Assembly: GCA_900551325.1 (NCBI GenBank)
Contig: URVM01000002.1
Location: 62,001-126,000 of the forward strand
DNA from: an uncultured Eubacteriales bacterium
Lineage (GTDB): Bacteria > Bacillota > Clostridia > Lachnospirales > Cellulosilyticaceae
Length of the DNA: 64,000 bases
Direction: 5' to 3'
Every line of letters begins with the position of its first letter. Position 1 is the first letter of the stretch. The notes below the pieces were generated by a model. The model searched no databases and was not told where the DNA came from. It saw only the letters and a list, made by a program, of their open reading frames with translations. Below are positions 45,701 to 53,557 of the stretch, piece after piece. Position numbers and translations under genes: made by a program.

Positions 45701-46156
45701 TTATGCTTGTCCTGCCCAATCTGCTGGATAAGTTACATAAATAAACCTTGCATAATTTGGTACAGAAAATTTGATTTTTGAACCTTTTGGAATAAGAATA
45801 AGTTCTCCCGGTCCTGCTGTTACAGTTTTACCATCAATAATAATACTTAAAGTACCTTCTATAACATAATCTATTTCATCATAGTTAAGTGTCCAATCAA
45901 AAGTTGTTTGCTTCATCTCCATTATACCACAACCTAATCTTGGACTCTCTTCTAAAGTAAATAAATCTTTTGTATAGACGATATCTGATTTAACTCCTGT
46001 ATCTAAACGGTTACTTTCATCTACTTTTATTTGAGGCACTTTAACAGCCATAACTCCAGAAGCCACTTGGCGTTCTCCTATTCCATTTACACCAGATAAC
46101 TTTTGAACTAAGACTTCTTTTATAAGTGCTTCAAGTCTACTTTTATCTAATTCCAT
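45701..46156 (-). CDS. eutQ: EutQ-like cupin protein, short form
   Basis: A 151-residue cupin protein at the 3' end of the eut operon. The C-terminal half is the cupin barrel (ESPRLGCGIMEMKQTTFDWTLNYDEIDYVIEGTLSIIIDGKTV, then GPGELILIPKGSKIKFSVP), which matches the EutQ C-terminal domain. It is shorter than enterobacterial EutQ (about 230 residues), because the front domain is replaced by a short amphipathic helix, MELDKSRLEALIKEVLVQKL, which resembles an encapsulation peptide. EutQ has been linked to acetate kinase activity in Salmonella; whether this short form retains it is uncertain. Confidence 0.85.
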   Translation of the reverse strand: MELDKSRLEALIKEVLVQKLSGVNGIGERQVASGVMAVKVPQIKVDESNRLDTGVKSDIVYTKDLFTLEESPRLGCGIMEMKQTTFDWTLNYDEIDYVIEGTLSIIIDGKTVTAGPGELILIPKGSKIKFSVPNYARFIYVTYPADWAGQA

Positions 46157-46160
46157 TTAC

Positions 46161-47246
46161 TTACTCCTTCCCAAGTGTTTTATTTGCAATAAACATAGCT
46201 ACAAAAATAGCTGTTACACCACCTACAAGCTTACCTACAATCATAGGAAAGATCATAGTTGGATTAAATCCTGCTGTAAAACCTAAGTGATCACCAAATA
46301 CGAATGCTGCTGAAACTGCAAAAGCTACGTTAAGGATTTTCCCTCTATTGTCCATATCTTTCATCATACCAAACATAGGAATACTATTAGCTAAGCTTGC
46401 TACAAGTCCTGCAGCAGCTACATCATTCATACCCAAAACTTTACCAAGTTTCATAAGAGGTGTTCTAAATACTTTTGTAATGACATACACAAGTGGGAAT
46501 GCTCCAGATAATACAATAGCAATATCTGCAACTATTTCAAAACCTTCACGAATTGACCCCATACCCGGAATAAGTACAATCCCTGTAAGTTGTTCTACTA
46601 TCCCTGCTCCAAGTCCTAGTGTAATAACAGCTACTACAAATTTACCAAAGTAAGTGAATCCTTTAATCATAGCATCTTCAAATTTCCATAGACCTAATGC
46701 AATTAAAATCGCAAAAAGGATGATAGGTATAAGATTACGAATAACCATCATTACAGGAAACCCTGCAACAAGTCCACCTACAAATGAACCAATAGGTATA
46801 GTAATAACACCTGCTAGTACACCTGTTGCTAAATATCTACGATCTTTTTCTTCAATAATTCCTAGTGCTACCGGAATAGTAAATACAATAGTTGGGCCAA
46901 GCATAGCTCCTACAATAAGTCCACCAAATAAACCTGCATTTGGATCAATTGCTAGTGCTTGTGCAAGCGGTGCCCCACCCATATCGTTGGCAATAATTGA
47001 TCCTGCAAACATAGCTGGGTCCGCACCTAAAACACCAAATAGTGGTACTATAATAGGTTTGAGTAAATTAGCAATAACAGGTGCTAAGGCAATAATCCCA
47101 ACCATAGAAATGGCTAAGGCACCTATGGCCATAATACCTTCTTCAAATTTTTCTCCTAAACCGAATTTGTTTCCAATAATTCTATCTAATGCACCTAATG
47201 CTGCAAAAAATACCATTATATAAATAATAATTTCATTAATACTCAT
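46161..47246 (-). CDS. eutH: Ethanolamine permease EutH
   Basis: Integral membrane protein of 361 residues with about ten to eleven helices, expected to move ethanolamine across the cell membrane. Glycine- and alanine-rich helices contain GADPAMFAGSIIANDMGGAPLAQAL and FGMMKDMDNRGKILNVAFAVSAAFVFGDHLGFTAG, both characteristic of EutH. It sits 4 nt before eutQ and 44 nt after the PduT-type shell gene. EutH differs from APC-type ethanolamine transporters and is usually found with eut operons. Confidence 0.93.
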   Translation of the reverse strand: MSINEIIIYIMVFFAALGALDRIIGNKFGLGEKFEEGIMAIGALAISMVGIIALAPVIANLLKPIIVPLFGVLGADPAMFAGSIIANDMGGAPLAQALAIDPNAGLFGGLIVGAMLGPTIVFTIPVALGIIEEKDRRYLATGVLAGVITIPIGSFVGGLVAGFPVMMVIRNLIPIILFAILIALGLWKFEDAMIKGFTYFGKFVVAVITLGLGAGIVEQLTGIVLIPGMGSIREGFEIVADIAIVLSGAFPLVYVITKVFRTPLMKLGKVLGMNDVAAAGLVASLANSIPMFGMMKDMDNRGKILNVAFAVSAAFVFGDHLGFTAGFNPTMIFPMIVGKLVGGVTAIFVAMFIANKTLGKE

Positions 47247-47290
47247 ACGCTCTTCACTCCATTTAAATTGTTTTTATAAGGTTTGTCTAC

Positions 47291-47839
47291 TTAAATAAGG
47301 AATTTGGTCATTTCTTCACTAGGTGAAGGAATGATGGAAATATTAGCACGTTCTTGATTATTAAGAGCAAGCTTTGCATCATTTAAACCTGATTCAATAC
47401 TGCTAAGTGTACCTGTTATAACATAAACTAATTTACCACCAATTCCAAAGGCAAGTTGCATCTTAATGAGTCTAATATCACTTGCTTTAAGTGCTTGATC
47501 TAAGGCTTTAATACCAGTACATACTTTACTAGTTTCCATAATACCTATAGCACCTCGTACTTCTCTGGATTCATATTTGTTTTTAAAAGCTTGTATAATA
47601 GGATCACTTACAGCATGAACTTTAAAACTATCTACTAAAGTACCATCTGATATATCTACACCATAGTCTATAGCAGCATTTACTTCACCTTCATCACCTG
47701 TTACAATAACTAGAAACTTGCCCGGACAAATAGTTTTAAAATAAATAATTTCAACACTTGCTTCTTTTACCACTTCGTTGGAGACTTCAATTCCTTTACT
47801 AATACTACGAAATTCTAAAGCACCTATACTTTTACTCAT
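47291..47839 (-). CDS. PduT-type tandem-BMC-domain shell protein with Fe-S cysteine
   Basis: A trimeric BMC-T shell protein of 182 residues with two BMC domains (about residues 3-90 and 95-180). It matches PduT closely in layout: IGALEFRSISKGIEVSNEVVKEA, KTICPGKFLVIVTGDEGEVNAAI, then RGAIGIMETSKVCTGIKALDQAL and LAFGIGGKLVYVITG. Cys38 lies in TICPGKF, the position that binds a [4Fe-4S] cluster at the pore of PduT in propanediol compartments. Its start overlaps the eutN stop by 8 nt, so the pair is translationally coupled. In this eut operon it implies an electron or Fe-S conduit through the shell. Confidence 0.88.
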   Translation of the reverse strand: MSKSIGALEFRSISKGIEVSNEVVKEASVEIIYFKTICPGKFLVIVTGDEGEVNAAIDYGVDISDGTLVDSFKVHAVSDPIIQAFKNKYESREVRGAIGIMETSKVCTGIKALDQALKASDIRLIKMQLAFGIGGKLVYVITGTLSSIESGLNDAKLALNNQERANISIIPSPSEEMTKFLI

Positions 47840-48107
47840 AATCTAGCACCTCTATAGAATCTACTATTCCCACTATTGCACTATCAATAGGGGCTTTAGC
47901 ATTACCCACTGCTTGTCTAGCGCCTCCGCCACGACTTACAAGTACTAGGTCTCCTACACCAGCTCCAACGATATCTGTTGCTACTATAAAGCCTTCTCGC
48001 TCATGATCTTTATCTAAAAGTATCTTTATAACAAGAAGCTTATGTCCATTTAGATTTTCATCTTTTTTTGTGGCCCATACGTTGCCAATAACTCTTCCAA
48101 CTTCCAA
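47832..48107 (-). CDS. eutN: EutN/CcmL-type pentameric shell vertex protein
   Basis: Forms the pentamers that close microcompartment vertices. The 91-residue protein carries the family pattern: MEVGRVIGNVWATKKDENLNGHKLLVIKIL, then VATDIVGAGVGDLVLVSRGGGARQAVG and APIDSAIVGIVDSIEV. The start is a TTG at 48107, 8 nt after GGGGAGG. It overlaps the following PduT-type gene by 8 nt. Confidence 0.92.
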   Translation of the reverse strand: MEVGRVIGNVWATKKDENLNGHKLLVIKILLDKDHEREGFIVATDIVGAGVGDLVLVSRGGGARQAVGNAKAPIDSAIVGIVDSIEVLDYE

Positions 48108-48120
48108 TTTAAGTCCTCCC

Positions 48121-48789
48121 CTATATTTTGAATATGGTTAAGTGATGTGCTCGTATGAAATCTTCTGCTAAAGGTGTAATCTTACAATTTTTTGCAAGTT
48201 CAATTCTGTCGTTAAACCCTACTCTAGCACTAATTAAATCCTTTTCTAGTAGAAGTTTCTTACTAAACACGTGAGTCTTGTTTGTATTTGGTTCTTGTAT
48301 ATTTGAAGCTAATGTAGCTTCTAGTAAAGGTGGTGTATATTTACTTTGTAAGTCCATACATTCCTTTGTACTTTTTATAATACGCATACCAAATTGACGT
48401 AGGGTACTTTCATATCCATGATATAATGCATACAGTCTAACTGGAGCACTATGTTTGTAGTCCCTATATAAAAGCCCCTTTTCAAGTACATAAACTTGTT
48501 TACCTTTAAGTAGTGCATCTAATATAGCTTGTTCCTTGGGTGTGTCCGCATATCCTAAAGCAAGACGTGCCATACAAGAAGTAGTTATCTCACTTATAAT
48601 TACCTTCTCATACTTAGATACATCTTCTGTAAAAGGTATAAGGGTACACCCCTGTAGATTTTCTTCATCTTCTTTTGATAAGGATCCAATAACCATAAGA
48701 GGCATACCTTTTGGTAACTCATTGAGCTCTTTTGTAAACCGTTTGAAGATTTCTTGTACAATATCTTCAATAAGTTCCTTACGATCCAT
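48121..48789 (-). CDS. TIGR02536-type ethanolamine-utilisation protein of unknown function
   Basis: A 222-residue protein that I recognise from its position and pattern as the TIGR02536 family found in Firmicutes eut operons. The N-terminal 20 residues (MDRKELIEDIVQEIFKRF) form an amphipathic helix like cargo-targeting peptides of microcompartments. Other features are a hydrophobic strand set (LMVIGSLSKE, KVIISEITTSCMARLALGYAD), a lysine-rich loop (KGKQVYVLEKGLLYRDYK) and a C-terminal tail with KNCKITPLAEDFIRAHHLTIFKI. The last part resembles the end of BMC-associated proteins such as EutT (TPAARAYLVEKGI). The function is unknown; lumen location is inferred. Confidence 0.72.
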   Translation of the reverse strand: MDRKELIEDIVQEIFKRFTKELNELPKGMPLMVIGSLSKEDEENLQGCTLIPFTEDVSKYEKVIISEITTSCMARLALGYADTPKEQAILDALLKGKQVYVLEKGLLYRDYKHSAPVRLYALYHGYESTLRQFGMRIIKSTKECMDLQSKYTPPLLEATLASNIQEPNTNKTHVFSKKLLLEKDLISARVGFNDRIELAKNCKITPLAEDFIRAHHLTIFKI

Positions 48790-48808
48790 AAAGTCACCTG
48801 CCTTTAAA

Positions 48809-49432
48809 TCATTTTAAGATAATCCCATAACTATCTTTATTATATCCACAGGCATTTGCTTCATCATAATCAATATGCATGTATGTTTTAAAGTTTTTGT
48901 TTACACGTATAACTGTATCTTCAAATATAAGAGGACGTTCTCCAGCTACTTTAACTTTAACAATTTCACCGTCTTTTACATTGAATTTCTCTGCATCTTC
49001 TGGTGTCATATGCACATGGCGTTTTGCTACAATTAAGCCTTGTTTAACACTTACTTCTTTATCTCCATTACGAATAGTAATACCTGGTGTATCTACAATT
49101 TCACCACTTTGCCTAATAGGTGCCTTAATACCTAAGCTAAGAGCATCTGTTGAAGAAACTTCTATTTGTGTTTCTTTTCTTACAGGTCCTAGTACAATTA
49201 CATTATTTATAGTAGTTTTAGGTCCTACAATTGAAACCCGTTCCTTACAAGCATATTGACCTGGTTGAGAAAGATCTTTTACTTTTGTAAATTCATATCC
49301 TTCACCAAATAAAGTGGCAGCATCTTTAGCACTTAAATGAACATGTCTACCTGAAGCCTCTACAGGTATAAATACCTCTTTTCTTAGAGCTTCTATGACA
49401 GCTTCTGCAATAGTATTTGAAAGTTGTGTCAT
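48809..49432 (-). CDS. pduL: PduL-type phosphotransacylase (acetyl-CoA to acetyl-phosphate)
   Basis: Converts acetyl-CoA to acetyl-phosphate inside the compartment, taking the place of EutD here. The 207-residue protein has the PduL zinc-binding elements VEASGRHVHLSAKD and VAKRHVHMTPEDAEKFNVKDGEIV, plus YMHIDYDEANACG. The N-terminal extension MTQLSNTIAEAVIEALRKEVF is an amphipathic helix and a likely encapsulation peptide. It is 19 nt after eutT and 19 nt before the TIGR02536-type gene. Confidence 0.93.
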   Translation of the reverse strand: MTQLSNTIAEAVIEALRKEVFIPVEASGRHVHLSAKDAATLFGEGYEFTKVKDLSQPGQYACKERVSIVGPKTTINNVIVLGPVRKETQIEVSSTDALSLGIKAPIRQSGEIVDTPGITIRNGDKEVSVKQGLIVAKRHVHMTPEDAEKFNVKDGEIVKVKVAGERPLIFEDTVIRVNKNFKTYMHIDYDEANACGYNKDSYGIILK

Positions 49433-49451
49433 AATATCCTCCTTTCCTCTA

Positions 49452-50267
49452 TTAAGATTCTTTATAACGATCTGTTAAATATTTAAACATCATTATCCAA
49501 AACAATGAAGATAATCTATTAAAAGCTTTAATAATATCTTCTCGTTCTGTTTGTCCGTATTCATTCGTAAAAGCATCATATGCTACTAACTCTGCTTCTC
49601 TCGTTAATGTACGTAACTTATTAAGGTAGACTACTATTTCACCTTGTTTATAGTTGGGTAAGAAATGACGCATACCATAATATTGACTTGGATGATGTGA
49701 ATGTTGTCTAAGTTCTTCAGCATTTAACCCTTGTAAATTAAATTCTCCTACAGGTTCCCCACTTACTTCGCAACGTAATAAATTTCGTATAAAACGCACC
49801 ACTTCTTCTAAATCCTTTATAAGCTTTTTCAGACCTTGCTTTTCAGCTATAATTTGAACTACTAAAATTTCCGCTTCTAGTGAATCAATAGCACCTCTTA
49901 AAGCAATTCGTGGATGATTTTTAAATACTAATACATTGCCCCTTAAATGGGTCATATGCTCAGGCTTCTTGTGTAGAATGCCACCAAAAAGGGTTTCATA
50001 AGTTTCTTCTTGTCCTGTCATGCCATTTCCATCCTTTGTCTCACTCTCATCCTTCTTTAATATACTCTGACTAGTATGAGAAGATTGAGATTGTCCTTTA
50101 AGTATATCGTCCTTTCCCTTAACTTTGACTGTAATGCCTTTCTCTACTAAATAAGCACGTGCTGCAGGTGTAATAATTTGTTTAGGTTCTAAATAGAGGG
50201 TGTCTTTTTGTTTTAGCTCATGCTGAGCTAACATAGTTCGAATTGTTTCTTCAGTCAAAACAGGCAT
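49452..50267 (-). CDS. eutT: EutT-family corrinoid adenosyltransferase
   Basis: Makes adenosylcobalamin for EutBC from cob(I)alamin and ATP. The 271-residue length and position fit EutT. The PduO-like core includes HLRGNVLVFKNHPRIALRGAIDSLEAEILVVQ and LLRCEVSGEPVGEFNLQGLNAEELRQHSHHPSQYYG. The enterobacterial metal motif H-x11-C-C-x2-C is absent; only one cysteine is present. A metal-independent EutT class is known from Listeria and other Firmicutes, which fits. The N-terminal region (about 1-60) contains TPAARAYLVEKGITVKVK. A structured spacer precedes it. Confidence 0.86.
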   Translation of the reverse strand: MPVLTEETIRTMLAQHELKQKDTLYLEPKQIITPAARAYLVEKGITVKVKGKDDILKGQSQSSHTSQSILKKDESETKDGNGMTGQEETYETLFGGILHKKPEHMTHLRGNVLVFKNHPRIALRGAIDSLEAEILVVQIIAEKQGLKKLIKDLEEVVRFIRNLLRCEVSGEPVGEFNLQGLNAEELRQHSHHPSQYYGMRHFLPNYKQGEIVVYLNKLRTLTREAELVAYDAFTNEYGQTEREDIIKAFNRLSSLFWIMMFKYLTDRYKES

Positions 50268-50294
50268 ATGAGACCTCCACCTTATTTATAGTCC

Positions 50295-50345
50295 CTACAA
50301 ATGAGGGAAGGAAGAATCTAGGTTACTTCCTTCACCCTTTTGTAG
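50295..50345 (-). other. Long intra-operon stem-loop between eutM and eutT
   Basis: On the minus strand CTACAAA, GGG and GAAGGAAG pair in order with CTTCCTTC, CCC and TTTGTAG, giving about 18 paired bases around an 11-nt loop. There is no U tract after it. Just after the abundant shell gene eutM, such an element is expected to protect the upstream mRNA end or cause processing. Confidence 0.65.
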
Positions 50346-50358
50346 TGTGTTACTTTCT

Positions 50359-50646
50359 TTAGGCTTGTGGTCCATGAGGTAGAATAACATCTACTTCTGC
50401 ATGTGGTCTAGGAATAACATGTACAGAAATTAATTCTCCAACACGCTCTGCTGCTGCTGCACCTGCATCTGTAGCTGCTTTAACAGCTCCTACGTCACCT
50501 CTTACCATAACAGTTACAAGGCCTCCGCCTACTTGTTCTTTGCCAACAAGTGTAACATTTGCTGCTTTAACCATTGCATCTGCTGCTTCAATTGCACCTA
50601 CTAAACCTTTTGTTTCAATCATTCCTAATGCATTTGTATTTGCCAT
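50359..50646 (-). CDS. eutM: EutM/PduA-type hexameric shell protein
   Basis: Major single-BMC-domain shell protein of 95 residues. The sequence ALGMIETKGLVGAIEAADAMVKAANV, the pore segment KEQVGGGLVTVMVRGDVGAVKAA and the end SVHVIPRPHAEVDVILP are canonical. The conserved lysine at the hexamer interface is in AADAMVKAA. It has a 72-nt upstream gap with its own ribosome-binding site (AGGAGG) and is followed by a strong hairpin, consistent with high expression of the main facet protein. Confidence 0.96.
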   Translation of the reverse strand: MANTNALGMIETKGLVGAIEAADAMVKAANVTLVGKEQVGGGLVTVMVRGDVGAVKAATDAGAAAAERVGELISVHVIPRPHAEVDVILPHGPQA

Positions 50647-50718
50647 TTTCTTTTCCTCCTAAAATCAAAGTGAGTTTTTAAATAGTAATACAGATCTAGT
50701 ATTCTACTTTTTCACTTT

Positions 50719-52182
50719 TTATATTAATTCTTGCATAATTTTTTTAACTATTGCATCTACCATTGCTTCTGAGTAACCACCACAGCTATTACTACTAGCA
50801 GGTGCTTCACTTCTAATTTCTTCAAGTTCTTTCGTACCGTATCCTACACGTTTTATATTGATCAAGTCTAATGGACCAATATTATTTGAAGAAGAACTTC
50901 CACCTACAGCACCACATCCTAAAGTAAGGGCTGGGAAAAGTTTAGTAGTGGCTCCAATACCGCCTAATGCACCTGGTGTATTTACAAGGATACGAGAAGC
51001 TGGAACACGAACTGCAAAACGTTTAACAAGTTCTTCATCGTTTGCATGAATACAGAAAGTATGTCCCATACCTTCAAAGTGAAGAATTTCTATACATTTT
51101 TCTAAAACAGCTTCTACAGAGTCTTCCACATAGAAAGCTAAAATAGGTGCTAGTTTTTCTCTTGAGTAAGGTGCTGTATGACCTACTTTGCACTCGTCTG
51201 CTACAAGTACACGTGCTGTAGATGGTACGTTAGTAAGCCCTGCTAATTTAGCAATATGCTCTACACTTTTACCTACTATAGCTGGATTCATTGAACCATT
51301 TGGTCTTAATATAAATCCTGCAAGCTTTTTGCTTTCTTCTGGATTTAATAAATATGCCCCTTGTGCTTTAAGCTCTGCTCTAACTTTATCTTCCATACAT
51401 CTTTCTACAATGATAGATTGTTCAGATGCACAAATGGTACCATTATCAAAAGTTTTAGAGTCAAAAATACGCTTTACTGCAAGTTTTACATCTGCACTTT
51501 TATCAATAAAGGCTGGTCCATTTCCTGCGCCTACTCCGATAGCTGGTGTACCAGAAGAATATGCAGATTTAACCATAGCTGGTCCACCCGTTGCAAGAAT
51601 AAGACGAGTATAGTGGTTAGACATAAGTTCTTTAGTAGCTTCCATTGTTGGTACAGTAATGGTAGAAATAGCACCTTTTGGCATACCAGCTTTTTCAGCT
51701 GCTTCACTAATAATCTTAACTGTTTCTATAATAGCATTTTTTGCACCTGGGTGAGGTGAGAATACAATTGAGTTTCCACCTTTTAAAGCAATTTGAGCTT
51801 TATACATAACTGTTGAAGTTGGATTTGTTGAAGGAATAACCCCTGCAATTACACCAACCGGTATACCGATATCAATTGTTTTATTATTTCTATCCTCCGC
51901 TAAAATACCAACTGTCTTTTGATCTTTAATAGCCTCATAAATACCTTTAGAACCAAATACGTTTTTAATTACTTTGTCTTTCCACAAACCAAATCCTGTT
52001 TCTTCATTTGCCATCTTTGCTAAACGTTCTGCATTTTCATAGCCTGCATCCGCAATAGCCTTAACAATACGATCTATTTGAGTTTGGTTGAGTGTTGTTA
52101 ATTTCTTTTGTGCCTCATGTGCTGCTTTTAAGAGACTACGTACCTCTTGAATCGATACTAAGTCTTTATCTAGTAATTCCAT
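50719..52182 (-). CDS. eutE: CoA-acylating acetaldehyde dehydrogenase EutE
   Basis: Oxidises acetaldehyde with CoA and NAD+ to acetyl-CoA in the lumen. The 487-residue aldehyde dehydrogenase has catalytic cysteine in DNGTICASEQS at about residue 250 and NAD-binding segments PSTNPTSTVMYKAQ and TGGPAMVKSAYSSG. The N-terminus (MELLDKDLVSIQEVRSLL) and the C-terminal helix (YSEAMVDAIVKKIMQELI) are amphipathic; the latter follows a Gly/Ser-rich linker and looks like an encapsulation peptide. The ATG at 52182 overlaps the shell gene stop in TGATG, so the two are coupled. Confidence 0.94.
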   Translation of the reverse strand: MELLDKDLVSIQEVRSLLKAAHEAQKKLTTLNQTQIDRIVKAIADAGYENAERLAKMANEETGFGLWKDKVIKNVFGSKGIYEAIKDQKTVGILAEDRNNKTIDIGIPVGVIAGVIPSTNPTSTVMYKAQIALKGGNSIVFSPHPGAKNAIIETVKIISEAAEKAGMPKGAISTITVPTMEATKELMSNHYTRLILATGGPAMVKSAYSSGTPAIGVGAGNGPAFIDKSADVKLAVKRIFDSKTFDNGTICASEQSIIVERCMEDKVRAELKAQGAYLLNPEESKKLAGFILRPNGSMNPAIVGKSVEHIAKLAGLTNVPSTARVLVADECKVGHTAPYSREKLAPILAFYVEDSVEAVLEKCIEILHFEGMGHTFCIHANDEELVKRFAVRVPASRILVNTPGALGGIGATTKLFPALTLGCGAVGGSSSSNNIGPLDLINIKRVGYGTKELEEIRSEAPASSNSCGGYSEAMVDAIVKKIMQELI

Positions 52183-52886
52183 CAAACCTCTCCTTCCTCA
52201 GCCTTATAGAAATTTGTCAGCATTTCTATTAATTCCTGCTTCTTCATTGTATTTAATTGTTTCCCGTGAGTGTCTATGCCCATATCAGTAATCATTGTAC
52301 GAAGTTCAGAATTACTTTTAGTTGCTAGTGCATCTATCTTCTTTTGTCTAATTGAATTTTTATCTTGCTTTTCTTTTGTCTCACTATCTTCTAAAGAACC
52401 CATATCTACTTCAACTTCTTTACTTGTTGGCATCTTTGGAGGTAGTATTATTTTTTCTGCTGTATCTTTAGTAATCTTTTCATCTTTAACAACTTCTTTT
52501 TCTACTGGTTGAGAATCTTTATTGTCAGGTTTTGGTGGTGAAATAGAGTTGTCTAAAGTTTCCTTGCCTGTAGTAGAACTTGTTTGAACTTTAGATGTCT
52601 TAGGCATAGTTTTAAACTTAAGCACCGTATCAAATAAAGCCGTATCTACTCTTGGTATAACATGTGTAGCACGTATTGTACCTACCTTAGAAGCTGATGC
52701 TCCACCAGCAGCTACTGCTGCCGTTACGGCACCTACATCCCCTAAGATTTGTACTGTCATAATTCCACCATCAACTTTGGTAATGCTTGCTAGCTTTACA
52801 TTGGCTGCTTTTAAAGCTTGATCAGCTGCTTCTATAGCAGTTGGATAGCCAATGACTTCTATGAGACCCAGTGCCTCGTTTACCAT
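52182..52886 (-). CDS. EutK-like BMC shell protein with long linker and SAP/Rho-N-like tail
   Basis: A 234-residue protein. Residues about 3-90 are a single BMC domain (ALGLIEVIGYPTAIEAADQALKAANV, then GGIMTVQILGDVGAVTAAVAAGGA). Residues about 91-180 are a low-complexity K/E/T/P/S linker. Residues about 183-234 form a small helical domain with LRTMITDMGID and KKQELIEMLTNFY, a pattern shared by SAP, HeH and Rho-N nucleic-acid-binding folds. Enterobacterial EutK also has a BMC domain plus a C-terminal helical domain proposed to bind nucleic acid, but with a much shorter linker. It lies between eutL and eutE with 1-nt overlap into eutE. What the tail binds is unknown. Confidence 0.82.
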   Translation of the reverse strand: MVNEALGLIEVIGYPTAIEAADQALKAANVKLASITKVDGGIMTVQILGDVGAVTAAVAAGGASASKVGTIRATHVIPRVDTALFDTVLKFKTMPKTSKVQTSSTTGKETLDNSISPPKPDNKDSQPVEKEVVKDEKITKDTAEKIILPPKMPTSKEVEVDMGSLEDSETKEKQDKNSIRQKKIDALATKSNSELRTMITDMGIDTHGKQLNTMKKQELIEMLTNFYKAEEGEV

Positions 52887-52889
52887 GGA

Positions 52890-53543
52890 TTAATATTCCT
52901 GTGGATTATCTGCAACAGATCTTACTGCTTCTGCAAAAGCACTACAAGCTGCATTACAAGCTGATTGAGAACCTGTTAAAAGCCCTCCGCCAAAGTTGGT
53001 TTCGGATGGTGGTCCAAAAAATTCTACTAAACGTACATCTGCAGCCTTCATAGCTGCATCTAATGCATAAATAGCTTCAAGCGGTGGCGCAATAAGATAA
53101 GCTAAAGGTTCACCTTCATTAATACCTGCTACTTGTGAAAGATAGGTACCAGTACGAGATACTGTATGAGCATAGTAAACAATAGAGTCATCTTCATTAG
53201 CACTTGTAAAGTGTGCTCCATCTTTCATAAAAGTAAGTGCTGCTTTAAGCCCACTTCTTACTTCTGCTGGACTTGGTCCACCAATAATTCCAATTACTTC
53301 ACCTGCAAGTTTGGTAGAAGCATTTCCTGCACCTGCATACATAGAACGTGCATAAACAACATCTACGTCTGCATCTTTTGTTGCTTCATCTAAAGCAGTA
53401 TAAGTTACATCATCCATATCTGCTGTAATGATACCTAAGCTTTTATGTCTAGGACCAAGTTCTAATTTTTTTGCAAGTTCTGGACTTACATTTGAAATCA
53501 TGCGTACACCAAGAACATTAGGTCTAATTTTATCGTTTTTCAC
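52890..53543 (-). CDS. eutL: EutL-type trimeric tandem-BMC shell protein
   Basis: Tandem, circularly permuted BMC-T shell protein of 217 residues with a gated pore. Motifs include RPNVLGVRMISNVSPELAKKLEL, KSLGIITADMDDVTYTALDEATKDADV, VYARSMYAGAGNASTKLAGEVIGIIGGPSPAEVRSGL, and the end FGPPSETNFGGGLLTGSQSACNAAC, which matches EutL (FxxPSETNFGGALLTGSQSACKAAC-type). It is 14 nt after eutC and 3 nt before the EutK-like gene. Confidence 0.96.
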   Translation of the reverse strand: MKNDKIRPNVLGVRMISNVSPELAKKLELGPRHKSLGIITADMDDVTYTALDEATKDADVDVVYARSMYAGAGNASTKLAGEVIGIIGGPSPAEVRSGLKAALTFMKDGAHFTSANEDDSIVYYAHTVSRTGTYLSQVAGINEGEPLAYLIAPPLEAIYALDAAMKAADVRLVEFFGPPSETNFGGGLLTGSQSACNAACSAFAEAVRSVADNPQEY

Positions 53544-53557
53544 CTTATAGTCCTCCT

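Noticed and set aside
46348..47223. Long open frames on the plus strand opposite eutH
   Set aside because: They mirror codon structure of a clear membrane-protein gene, have no ribosome-binding site and give low-complexity translations rich in S, P, I and T.
51188..51759. Plus-strand open frames opposite eutE
   Set aside because: Antisense shadow of a conserved dehydrogenase gene with no start signal and no recognisable domain.
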